The notes beneath the pieces were generated by a model, which was given only the letters and a program-made list of their open reading frames with translations, had not been told where the DNA came from and did no database searches. A stretch of DNA of 64,000 nt from Macrothele yani (lineage: Eukaryota; Arthropoda; Arachnida; Araneae; Macrothelidae): positions 20,895,001-20,959,000 of the forward strand of contig CM077011.1 in assembly GCA_039090855.1 (NCBI GenBank), read 5' to 3'. Positions 54,539 to 64,000 of this stretch are shown piece by piece (positions within the stretch are counted from its first letter, which is position 1; every line of letters begins with the position of its first letter). Position numbers and translations under genes: made by a program.

Positions 54539-56132
54539 CCCAGCAGAAACACAAGTGCTGGGAAAATGCTGGCCACCAGTTGGTAGTGATGGGTCACTGC
54601 TGGCTGAAATCTGCCGCTCACGGCCCGGTAGTGGTCCGTTGGTGGCAGCGCTATCAGTTGGCGAGCCACTGATGGCCCTGCAGCATCGCCGTGAATTGTG
54701 GGCCTCTAAGCAAGTGACACTAGTGGCCCGTTGCTGGCAACCAATGCAACCCCAACAGCAGGTGGAAGCAACGGGACTGCGCATGCGCAGAAGCAACACT
54801 TGCCGTGTCGCTCATGGTACCAGTTAGTTGAACACGCCGCTATCGCCATCGTGTTATTTTAGTGGATGTTAAGAAAAAAATCCATATGTGGAGAGGCGAA
54901 TTAATTTCCTAAAGAAATCTTGCGTCGACGAAGATATCAGATTAAGCCATGAAATACTAGATTACAGCCATGATAATACACCCACTCCATTCCCATGAAT
55001 AAACAACTCATGGAATGGAGTGGATGAATAACAAGAACAAATTTTAAACCGCTTGAAACAAATGCCCTGGAGAACCATTAAAACAACGTTTGTTGAAAGA
55101 AAAAAAGAATTATAGGCGTCCAAAATTTATTAATTATTTGAAAGAAAAAAATCAACGCTATGTGGTGTACTCATCCATAGGCTGAATACACAAGACTGGG
55201 AGGATTTCGCTTCTAAAAATAACGAGAAGTAAAGTAAAATATCTTTCCTATTTAAAACAAATGTAGCTTCGGACAACGGAAAGGAAAGACACAACGTTAA
55301 AAATGTAACAGAATGTGACATGAACCCGGGTAAACATATATTTATTCAACAATCTCTTTTCAAGACGCCAAGAACGGTACAAAACTTTGGAAAGTGGCTC
55401 TTAAGTATGTACACTCCTTGAAAATGAGTGAAGTTCCCTTAAGGTAAAAACAAAATATCGTTACGTTGAAAACATTAATTTATGAATTATATGAAACTGA
55501 CTTTTATGAAAAATACCTCTCAATATTGTAAAATGAAAGAGAGAAGCATTCGATTACACATTGCATACGAAACATACAGCGTCAAGCATGCGCTCTAGCG
55601 TGGCAAATTATTCCGGTCGGTAGAAAGCTCACCTACCGCGCCAACGGCCCTGGTTCAAATCTACTCCGATGCAAACGGGCGTCTTTCCGGTCTGTTGAGA
55701 AAATTTGCCCAGCGCAGTGCGAAAATTCACAAGTTTGGTAAGGCTAGAAAAAAAAATTGTAGCTTTGGGAAATTGCGGTTATCCTTGATTTTTTTCTATT
55801 ATAGCTACTACTGGGAAATTAGCGGACACGATTCGGCAAGCCACCAGTTACGTCACGTGGTTGCCGGCAGCCACTACCGGCAAACTAGCGGACCACATTA
55901 GGCTACCCATCATTTCTGGCAGGTGCTTTCAGGACCACTGAAGGACTCACTTGTGGCAACTACTGCCTGTGATGGACAACGGATGGCCCTGTTGTGGCAT
56001 ATGGCAACTGATGGGGTGCCAACTGTTGGCCAGCTGTTGGCCGCCCGGACATTTTATTGACGGTTCGGCAGCGGCAACATGGTACTAGGCCATTGCTGGC
56101 AGTGCTGGCCCAGGAAGATTGCTTTTTCTGGG
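54539..56132. mobile_element. CTGGC-rich TIR element, copy 2 (full length)
   Basis: This 1594-bp copy is colinear with 8424-10060 throughout, with TA on both sides and termini CCCAGCAGAAACA and TGCTTTTTCTGGG. It retains the hairpin near 54986-55026. It lacks about 50 bp of the right subterminal CTGGC-rich block that copy 1 has (near 56040). Neither copy has coding capacity. Confidence 0.88.
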
Positions 56133-57694
56133 TAGTTACCTTCATTCCGTGAAGACATGTTTTTCCTATCGGTCATTACGAAGCGTAAAAAACATGCCAA
56201 CTAAAATATCCTGAAGAGATCTAGCAATGGAACAGAAAATGAGTGAAATTTGATAGTTTATTGTCATTTTTGCCGCTAGTAGCACTATGTGTGCAAAAAT
56301 AATTTTTGTATTAGGGCTTACAAAATAGAAGATTTAATTTTTACAGACAGACTGACAAAATTTCATTTCAAGCTGTTTTTTTCTTTTCCTTCTGATAACA
56401 TTTTAAAAATGCCATGAAGTTTTCCATTTTGTAATATACTCACATTCAAAGGGATGCAATTTAGCTGCTACGCAAGAAAAGTATTTTATCCTGAAAAATA
56501 TGTTTTTGAAAGCCTTTTACGAAGCGAAGGTTTTATAGAAATTTTATATCAAGAGTTATGTTAAACCGTAGTTCTTCGGCAATTTCTTTTCTTGCTTCAT
56601 TTTCTGCTAAAGAATAAAATAACAGAGATATAAAAGAAGAAATAGAAAACTAAAAAATGGGAACTTCCAGAACAAATATGTGTTTTTATAACGCAAGCTT
56701 ACGCAGATAGACGATTTAGCAAAATATTTCATGCTTACACCAGTATCAATAGAATTCCCTGCACCTTCGAGGGAGGTTTTGCGAGCGAAAACGTTGTGCG
56801 TGATATTTCTCTATTTACAGCTGAAGTTTGCGAAAGAACTAGAAGTATATTTTTTCGTTGAAACTCCTGATAGCTCAAAGTTATTTTTACTTCGAATGAA
56901 GGAATCCATAGATGTTGTGGGGGAAAAATAAGAAAGAAAATCAAGTTAATCTTTTCACCTTATCTTCAGTTAAATCAAAGATCTGATCACAAGCTTACGT
57001 TCGCGCAGAAAGTTTGTTTTGTTATTAAGCCTTTCAGCGTTGCTCGTGTTTTACCAACCACATCTAATTTTTCATCGCGAAATTTTCCCAAGCGACTACA
57101 CTAGTGAATTTATATCGAAGGAAAGCACCGCTGCATCACAAGAAAAAGTTCTAACACAATTTCAGCGCACAAACATTCCAGGAAAATAAATGTGTACGTC
57201 AGGTGGTTTAATACAAACGACAACACAATAATAATAACAATGGTGTACGTATCGTACCCCAGGACTAACACACCTGCTTCCAGTCTTCTATCTTCCAGCG
57301 GCATGCTGTTATCACCAACAGAGTCTATACGCTGATGCTGTCCGTTCCAGCATGCGACGTACAATCGCACGGGATACCGTTTTCGGTTGATCCCTATCGC
57401 TTTGGGCCATCAGCGGCCAAGCCGTGGTGAGCCGAGGGATCTGTACAATCCGTCTTTGTCCTCCATTCGTAGTTTTGTGCCAAGGTTGGTTGTTTCGCCA
57501 ATTTGGCACCAGTCCTGGTATACTTTAACCACAGATTATCTTAGAACAACTCACAATTACGATCGTTCTCTAAGTGAATGAACCAACCCTTACTACGCCC
57601 ATCATTTTGCTTTTCGTAAACTCCGATATACCCTTGTTTTGTATTATCATCACATCCGTAACTTCACTGCTAACTGAACCACTAACCTCTTATA
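56133..57694. other. Unassigned DNA, possible Tc1 scrap
   Basis: Mostly featureless AT-rich DNA. On the minus strand 57312-57509 could be an N-terminal Tc1 scrap (GGQRRIVQIPRLTTAW, DRDQPKTVSRAIVRRML), but the catalytic region and termini are absent, so I leave it unassigned. Confidence 0.4.
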
Positions 57695-59291
57695 CTGGGT
57701 GAGCCAAATGTAGGTGCACAAAACTGATCGGACCATGGCATTCTATCTTATTATTTATTTATCTTTCAATTTCATTTTTTCATGATTTCTTTTAATTTAC
57801 ATGTACTGGAGAAGGATGACAGGGAATTGGAGTGAAGAACAAAGAAAGTGGATTCTAAAGCAGTATTGGAAGACTGATAATGCCTAGACGGTGCGAAGAG
57901 CATGGCAAGAGGCATTTAACACTGCTCCACCAACGCGTCTGACAATTTATCGTATCAGAGATAAATTTGACGCAACAGGTTCACAGTGGTTAATGCACCA
58001 AAATCTGGACGTCTGTGACAGAGGAGAATGAGATGAGAGGCGCCTGACATTTGTGAACAGTCCGAGAAGTCTAAACGACATGCATGTCAGGAGCTATCCA
58101 TACGGGGAACGTCCTTAAGACGCTTAATCCGTAACTTGAAATAAAAGCCGCATTGTCCAAGACTTTTACATGGCCTAATGGCGTACGATTAAGACCTTGG
58201 GTTGGGGCCGCGAGTGGCTTAGTGGCCAGCGTCCGTGACTGCCACGGAAATGACCTCAGGTTCGATCCCAGGCAGGTAGGAACGCTCGATCCACTAAATA
58301 TCCGCGGTGCGTCGGATGGGCACGTTAAGCCGTCGGACCTAGGGTACTGCCCCCACCACCTCCTGGTAATAAATAAGTGCGTCTTCCTCCCCCTTTCTAC
58401 TTCGCTTCCGTGTCACTTTCCTAGCAGGTACTCTTGACCAAATCTCCTAGCTTCCTATTTCTAAGGGCTGTTTAAGACCTGGGGTCAGACATTGCCTTCC
58501 TAAAATCCTCTACATATGATCAAGACCGTCGGTTGCAATTCTGTGAGATGATGCGCAACCAAATTTCTCATGAACCAGATTTTCTTGATGAAGAGATCAT
58601 TTGGCTAGATAAAACGTGGGTCAAGTTGTCCGGCAAAGTGAACAAGTATTGTGTGTTCTGGGCCAATGAAAATCCTCATGTGACTCTCACAACTGAACTG
58701 AACTCGTCAGGCGCCAAAGTGTGGGGGTGGGCTTTCCACCGATAGTGTTAGGGGGCCGTATGTTTTCGAAACAACTGTGAATGGTGACAATTATCTAAAC
58801 ATCTCGCGCACCGCGTCGGTACCACAACTTTCAACCAGGACTGACTTAGTCCAACTGTTCTTTCAACAAGACGGAACTACCTTGACAACACCTATCCACA
58901 GCGTTGGACCGAGAGACTTGGCTGAACTGACTGGCCGCCTTGTTCACCCAACCTGACATACTGTATATGGACATTTCTTTTTTTTTTTTTTTGGGGGGGG
59001 GGGAGGTAGTAAAAGATATAGATTTTCAGAGGAAGCCCCACAAAGTAGACGAACTGAAAGAGTTCATCTGGCAGGCAAGCATTTAAGGATATTGATGCTA
59101 ACCGGAATTTGTGTTTCTGTGTGACACAGTGTCGGCTACAGGTAACAGGAATGTTTGAAGGTTGATGGAAGACATTTCAACCACCCAAGAGACTAAACAA
59201 TGACACAGTGTCAGGGACAGGTTCTAGAAATGTTGCATTTGAGAGACTAAACATGACTCGATCAGTACTAAGTATTTACTTTTGTCCCACT
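57695..59291 (+). mobile_element. Mariner-like element split by a SINE
   Basis: The left terminus is near CTGGGTGAGCCAAATGTAGG. The right one (AAGTATTTACTTTTGTCCCACTC) is roughly complementary. The transposase is forward. Before the SINE: WSEEQRKWILKQYWKTDNA, RRAWQEAFNTAPPTRLTIYR, RDKFDATGS. After it: DRRLQFCEMMRNQISHEPDF, IIWLDKTWVKLSGKVNKYCV and FWANENPHVTL, then decayed catalytic traces (FQQDGT-like near 58865, TYPQRW). It is related to the element at 43472-44780 at group level. Stops are frequent. A C/G-rich low-complexity run at 58978-59005 lies near the C-terminal end. Confidence 0.85.
58200..58505 (+). mobile_element. tRNA-derived SINE (fourth family)
   Basis: The tRNA-like head has TGGCTTAGTGGCC at 58215-58227 and GGTTCGATCCC at 58259-58269. 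A body follows (GCGTCGGATGGGCACGTTAA, GCCGTCGGACC) that ends near CTGGGGTCAGACATTGCC. It interrupts the transposase of the surrounding mariner-like element between MAYD/WRTIK-type residues and DRRLQFCE. The boxes are close to consensus. Confidence 0.85.
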
Positions 59292-61051
59292 CTATATACA
59301 ACCCTTTAGCCTACAGGCCAGAGGTGACTTTAGATCTTTTAGGGCCCTAAACACTAAAACGTTCAGGGGCCCCCCTCCCCCTTCTTATCATCTCAGATAT
59401 TTTGATCCGTCAGATTAATAAAAAAAAAAAGAGGAGGGGGGGGAGTCAAGAAAAAGCTTTTATGCTTTCTAAAATACCATTCTATTTTCCTATTATTAGA
59501 ATGTTCTGTAAGAAACACTGCTAGTATGATCGTTTTGTCTGTCAGTGCACATCGAACTTTTTGTTTTTAGAGATATTTCAAAAATTAATTTTGCGACTAA
59601 TAGGAAATCAAAGGACATTAAGTTAGGCACTTTAAATATCCATATACTTCATGAATTTACCGTTAAGATCTGTCAAAGCCGAAAATTCAAAATATTAAAC
59701 TTCGACTGTGAAGAAACTATTCAACTTAATGGAAAAAAATATTTCTGTGCCTCTCAGATTAGGCTTAACTATTCCTTCTCAAATATTAAGATTTTCCATT
59801 TAGTTCTTTCATTTCCTGCTAGAGGCGTCAAGTCCAAAAAATTTGGTTTTCATAGATTTTTGAAACATTATTTTTGCTGCGAATGGTAGGACATTGAATT
59901 TCATTAAATTTTGCCCACTTAAAATTTTGCTACTAGTTCATAAATTCCTCGCTAGGAGTTCTCAAATTGTAAATTTAGTAAATTTTAGCTTTACGTTACG
60001 AATAAATCATTTCAGTTACAGCAAAAGTTTTTTTCAGAATTTGATACGTTAGGCAAAACTGATTACTTCAGCAGCTTTTCGTTTTCAAGTTACTTTGCAA
60101 ACTTAACGCTAAATGTGCTCGCTTAAAACGGAATTTCTCTAAATTTAGCAGCACGTTGCGTATTTGTCATAAAATTCGAATGTATTTCATTTACAAAACG
60201 TGCGTTTTCTATTTCTTCAGCTTTGGAAAATCATCTTGGTTTTACGTTATGAGCAAATTTGTAGGTAACGAGCATAGTATCAAGCAAAAATAAAATACTT
60301 AAAAACACCGGCAACCAGAAAAGTCCTCTACACTAAAAAATTGTGTGAAACGCAATTTGTACACAATACTTTACTTGAAAAGGGTGGATGTCTTCGTGGC
60401 GGAGTTTTCCTGTGGCGAATAATTCCCTAAATTGAAGAGGTTCAGCAGTCCACAGCATAGACGAATGCCATGAATCAAGAAAGCTGGACAGTAAGAATTT
60501 AATCAGTCAGTGCAGAAAAGTGAGATTGTGTTTCTTGAAAGCTTTTTCTTATTACTTATTTTCATTGGAAAATTCAGAAAGTCTGCATTTTTTTTTATTT
60601 TGTCAAAAAGATGCGTGAGGTTTTTTTATACCTGCATTACGGTTATCAGAAACAGAAGCATAAGAATCAAATGCAAAAGACCCGTTTTGAAAAAGGAAAA
60701 ACTGAAACCACAGGTTTTTGAGTAAGAGTATCATTGAAACGTTTTACTGTCTTTTCAAACGTTAGTTTTAAATCGATATAAGGAATAGAAAAGGTGAGAA
60801 TACTTGATATGAATCAGTATTAAACCAGGGGAGGATAAAGTAATAAAAAAATGTTGTTGCAATACTATATAAATTACTTTTAATACTATTAAATAAGAAA
60901 AAGGATAGATAGTGCGCTATTTTCGAATTCCTTTACTTTTTCAGCCTAAGTATTACCTCTTTTGGTTTAGGCCAGTTTTGAGTAATTAGACCTGTGAAAG
61001 AACTTGATTATGCTAGCACGAGGGAAAAAAAAAACAATTGACAGCAAACAC
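59292..61051. other. Unassigned AT-rich DNA
   Basis: There is a short GC-skewed low-complexity stretch at 59365-59445 (C-rich, then A- and G-rich). The frame at 59545-59889 has no recognisable motif. Otherwise nothing seen. Confidence 0.4.
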
Positions 61052-61135
61052 CTACGATCATCAGGAAAGATTTGACAAGTACTCTTCATCGCAACTCCAT
61101 CGCGGGATGATTCTAACACAGACGTGTTCCCTTGG
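61052..61135 (-). CDS. Possible coding exon (weak)
   Basis: On the minus strand, 84 nt lie between an acceptor (ATGTTACTTTCCAG) and a donor (CGTAG then GTGTTT). The open frame encodes QGNTSVLESSRDGVAMKSTC and QIFPDDR, symmetric in phase 2. Its 3' phase does not match the 5' phase of the exon at 29869-30057, so at least one more exon would have to lie between them, or it belongs to another transcript. The donor is non-optimal. It is shorter and less convincing than the other two. Confidence 0.35.
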
Positions 61136-61301
61136 CTGGAAAGTAACATGAAAACAATTTATAGCAAGGCAGGCCAGTTAAAAATTCGCCTTAAACAATG
61201 AAAAGTGTGGGAAGCATGAATACTTACTTTAGCTACCACTAAAAGGAAGGCAAAATAATTTTAACTGTTTTTATTCAAAATAAGTACATCGATAAGAAAT
61301 C

Positions 61302-61462
61302 CCCAGCAAAAACACAAGTACTGGGAAACTGCTGGCCACCAGCTGGCAGTGATGGGTAACTGCTGGCTGAAATCTGCCGCTCACGGTGCAGTAGCGGTCC
61401 GTTGGTGGCAGCGCCATCAGTTGGTGAGCCATTGATGGCTCTGCGGCATCGCCGTGAATTGT
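61302..61462. mobile_element. CTGGC-rich TIR element, copy 3 (truncated)
   Basis: The first 160 bp match the left ends of copies 1 and 2 (CCCAGCAAAAACACAAGTAC to CATCGCCGTGAATTGT). The copy is cut at 61462, exactly where the LTR-like sequence begins. Confidence 0.88.
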
Positions 61463-62016
61463 AGTCTATAATGTATTAGCTTTAATACTCCTTTTTGCTA
61501 AGCTAATTATTATGAATGAATAATGCTCTAAGCTTCAAAATAATGAATTCCCAAAGGGTGTTGTTACTCGTTAATTATGAACTTAAACAAAGTCTCAACG
61601 CTGGTTATTTATATTAAGTAATCAAAGTCATAAACCTAACAGCCAGACAGAGGTCTGACAAAACTAAGAATTGAGAAAGACTGAACTTACTGAACAACTA
61701 TTTATTTCCTAGACTCGTGGTCAACTAAGGCACTCATATATCTTGTACATAATAATGAATAAACTTTCCTCTTCTAGTACGCACACAACTCCAACACAAC
61801 GCAACCTCTCTACAACACAACACACAACTCGTCTCGATGAACGCGCCTATATACGAGCTACAACCACGTCATGACTTACACTCATTGCCAGATCTCATTC
61901 AGCGGGTGAAATAATATTCCGTTCAGTAGGAAGATAATTTACATAGTAAAATAAAATAACCAGAGATAGTAAAATCAAAAGGAAAGTGAATATAGAGTAT
62001 ACGTTACATCATCTCA
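61463..62016 (-). repeat. Probable 3' LTR of Ty3-type retrotransposon
   Basis: On the minus strand, about 550 bp follow directly after a long purine tract (62018-62040) and the pol gene. It contains a promoter-like TATATAGGCGCG (about 61848-61860) with an initiator-like stretch downstream, and a polyadenylation signal AATAAA (about 61704). Its outer edges read AGATGATGTAACG and TATTATAGACT-like, so termini of AG...CT type are possible. No second LTR is in the window, so the boundaries are inferred from the purine tract and from the truncation of the CTGGC-rich element. Confidence 0.6.
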
Positions 62017-62017
62017 T

Positions 62018-62040
62018 AATTTTTTTTTTTTTTTTTTCTT
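62018..62040 (-). promoter_or_regulatory. Polypurine tract
   Basis: A run of about 20 A with flanking purines on the minus strand (T on the plus), immediately before the probable 3' LTR. Its position fits the plus-strand priming site of an LTR retrotransposon. Confidence 0.55.
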
Positions 62041-62529
62041 GGAGTGTAAGTCTTACATTTCGATGATTGACGTTTCTCGATCTCTTTTTTGATTTGTTTG
62101 GTGGTAGCCGTATTTACATTATCAACTTGGCATGACAATTTACGAATCTGTATTCGACTGTGAAATTTGTAGTGTAGAACAAACCAAACCTGCATCGGCA
62201 TACTTTCCTTTTATTCTGCCTAGCAGGAATCACTTTTTTAATTTCAAATTACGTGCGCCTCATTCGTTGAAATACAGAACAACTGTATCAGCAGCGAAAT
62301 TTACCTGGAGCTGCCTAACAGTAACAATTTTATTATTTTACCCTAAGCACAGATATATACAAAAAAAAAGTGGATTAGTAGATGGACATAGAAAATATAA
62401 AAAAAACACACATATATACACAAAAAAGAATGCATAGGCCCACACGAAAAAAAAGAAATTCTGACACGCCAACTGGTCGTGCAGGAAAAACAACAAACTG
62501 AGAAAAGAACCTGTCCACGAGAACTTACT

Positions 62530-63991
62530 TATCTCGAGGACGCATAAAATTCCAGTGCGATAACGCTTTCCAGGCCTAATGGGACTGGTGAAATCAGGTG
62601 GCTTGGATCTCTTCCGGGATGGTAATGGAACTTCGGTCTGTTGTCGGTCAGGAATCTGGCGGTCTGGAAATCCCTGCGGCTGAGAAGAACGGTCAGGAAC
62701 GTCAGAAGTCCGGCGGTCCGGAAATCCCTGCTGCTGAGAAGAACGGTCAGGAACATCTGAAGACTGGCGGTCCGGAAATCCCTGCTGCGGCTGATAGGAA
62801 CGGGCTCCCCAGGCTTTGGATATGAAGTCCCTTGGTGCTGGGGCCCGTTGTGTCCTTCCAGTATCTTTTTGGACGGACGTGTCTCCGGCCACATCGCTTG
62901 CTTTCGTTTACGCCCACGGGGCATGATAGTAGTAGCAGGCATCGGCCCTGTTTGCCCTGAACGGAGGTTCCAGGGGGCGAAACCCGGGTGGATGCAAGAT
63001 TTCTGCTTTCGTCGCTGTTGCGGCGAAGCAGATTGGGGAGACAAGTCACGTTTGCGCCCAGCTTTTGGTGGTGCTGGACGGTGTGGAATATTAAAAGTAG
63101 GATTCATAAATGATAGGTCAGAAATGTCCGACGCCTCCGAGTCGCTGCTGTAATTCAGCGGTCGTGCAGGGCGATGTTTATATTTGCCCACAGGAATACT
63201 TTCCGATGAGTTATTCGAAGAAGAAGTATCCCGCGTTGATGCAGGGTGAGCTGGAAACGGCGCAGCAATAGTCTTGGCAATGGTTGGAGGGAAAGGAACG
63301 ATACTAGCATTCGACGAACTCGAATCGAGCCTTTGTCTCACGGGAGAATCAGGTTGCGGTTGTAGAAACTCGTCTGGAGGAGGAGGGTGAAGGAAAAATC
63401 ACTGGTGATTCGTCAAAAATGTTCGGTGGTTCGTCCACAATTTCTGGCAGTTGAACATGAGATATAGATTCTTGAGTCTGTGGAACAGAAGGTTGAGTAG
63501 GATTGATAATGAAATCGATATTCCGTTCGTGATATTTGCGACATTGATCAACATGTACATATTGAAAATGGTTGTTCGGTTTCTCCAGAACAATATTATT
63601 GTCAAAGACATTTGCCACCCGATATGGACCTTCGTAGCTGGGTGCAAATTTTTTCACTAAAGTATGCGAAACAGAAGACTGGAAGTGCGTTTCCACGAGT
63701 GAGATCTCCAACGACAAGATCTGGTTCCCTACGCCTAGAATTATAATATCGTGCTTGAGCCGCTTGTGCTCCTAGCATTGCAACACGAGCTTTCTCTGCC
63801 ATGATGTGTACTGATTGCGGAGTTGGTCGCTGATTTAGTTCGTCCATAATCCCCGTTAAATTTTCAGGGGTTTTTAATTTTGCGACCCAGAAAAGTTCTG
63901 CAGGAGTAATTTTAGTAGACTCGTGGACAGACGAGCGGAGGGCGAACGCAAAAAGTTCTAAATGGTCATCCCATCTTTCATGGTGGTCCAT
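62530..63991 (-). pseudogene. Ty3-type pol: integrase C-terminus and long Pro/Ser-rich tail
   Basis: The minus-strand frame enters from the right edge of the window. 63991-63740 encodes the end of an integrase core: HERWDDHLELFAFALRSSVH, then ITPAELF. After a frame change, 63717-63349 has FAPSYEGPYRVANVFDNNIV, the GPY/F module typical of Ty3-type integrases. A second frame change near 63360-63390 leads into a 260-codon Pro/Ser/Arg-rich tail with basic clusters (MPRGRKRKQ, PSRKRSKPP) and 18-residue repeats. The tail ends before 62520. No envelope-like gene follows. The frameshifts make this copy non-functional. The missing gag and RT parts lie beyond 64000. Confidence 0.85.
62640..62800 (-). 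repeat. 54-bp tandem repeat in pol tail
   Basis: About three copies of a 54-bp unit encode GFPDRQSSDVPDRSSQQQ-type 18-residue repeats. They are in frame with each other and differ at a few positions. Confidence 0.85.
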
Positions 63992-64000
63992 TACGAAAGT

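Noticed and set aside
57110..57140. Acceptor-like CTTGTGATGCAG on the minus strand
   Set aside because: All downstream frames reach stops before any plausible donor.
59365..59445. C-rich then A/G-rich run as a G-quadruplex or promoter element
   Set aside because: The runs are simple low complexity without spaced G-tracts or a nearby gene.
62338..62530. Hydrophobic minus-strand frame as an envelope gene
   Set aside because: It arises from T-rich simple sequence between pol and the LTR, with no signal peptide, cysteine pattern or cleavage site.

Overview
The window looks like intergenic and intronic DNA from a large, repeat-rich arthropod (probably insect) nuclear genome. The signs are many decayed Tc1/mariner transposons of several lineages, Penelope-like and RTE-like retroelements, a Ty3-type LTR retrotransposon, at least four tRNA-derived SINE families and several tandem arrays. 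Short splice-flanked coding exons are separated by kilobases of transposons. There is no bacterial-style gene organisation. I cannot name the species.

Layout, left to right. 0.9-3.7 kb is a 298-bp satellite bounded on both sides by pieces of one mariner family (3.9-5.2 kb). A Tc1 element abuts that mariner (5.2-6.6 kb). 7.8-11.7 kb holds an inverted SINE composite, a 1.6-kb CTGGC-rich TA-flanked TIR element, a Tc1 remnant and a dispersed repeat. 12.4-17.7 kb holds SINEs, another Tc1, a Penelope 3' fragment and a second copy of the dispersed repeat. 18.5-20.9 kb is a composite 31-bp array. 21.1-24.4 kb is a three-level nest: Tc1 inside a mariner inside another mariner. 25-26.4 kb is a 5'-truncated RTE-type reverse transcriptase plus a second 3' fragment, separated by AT microsatellite. 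26.6-28.1 kb holds two more DNA transposons. 28.2-29.5 kb is a foldback structure containing a second, tRNA-like palindrome.

31.5-34.5 kb holds a Tc1 and a mariner, 35.2-37.0 kb a roughly 460-bp higher-order repeat, and 39.0-43.1 kb Penelope fragments in opposing orientations with another Tc1 between them. 43.5-47.8 kb holds two more mariner-like elements and the best Penelope copy (RT plus GIY-YIG). 49.0-56.1 kb holds a second SINE composite, a Tc1 carrying a TTAA-flanked MITE, a well-preserved DD36E Tc1, a reverse-strand mariner and a second CTGGC-rich element. 57.7-59.3 kb is a mariner-like element split by a SINE. 61.5-64 kb is the 3' end of a minus-strand Ty3-type retrotransposon with its LTR.

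The only probable host coding DNA is on the minus strand: exons at 29869-30057 and 18367-18475, whose phases join correctly across an 11.4-kb intron, and a weaker candidate at 61052-61135. They encode a Pro/Ser/Glu-rich, low-complexity segment that I do not recognise. Almost every transposase carries stops or frameshifts, so the mobile DNA is largely fossil, accumulated in and around the introns of this unidentified gene.
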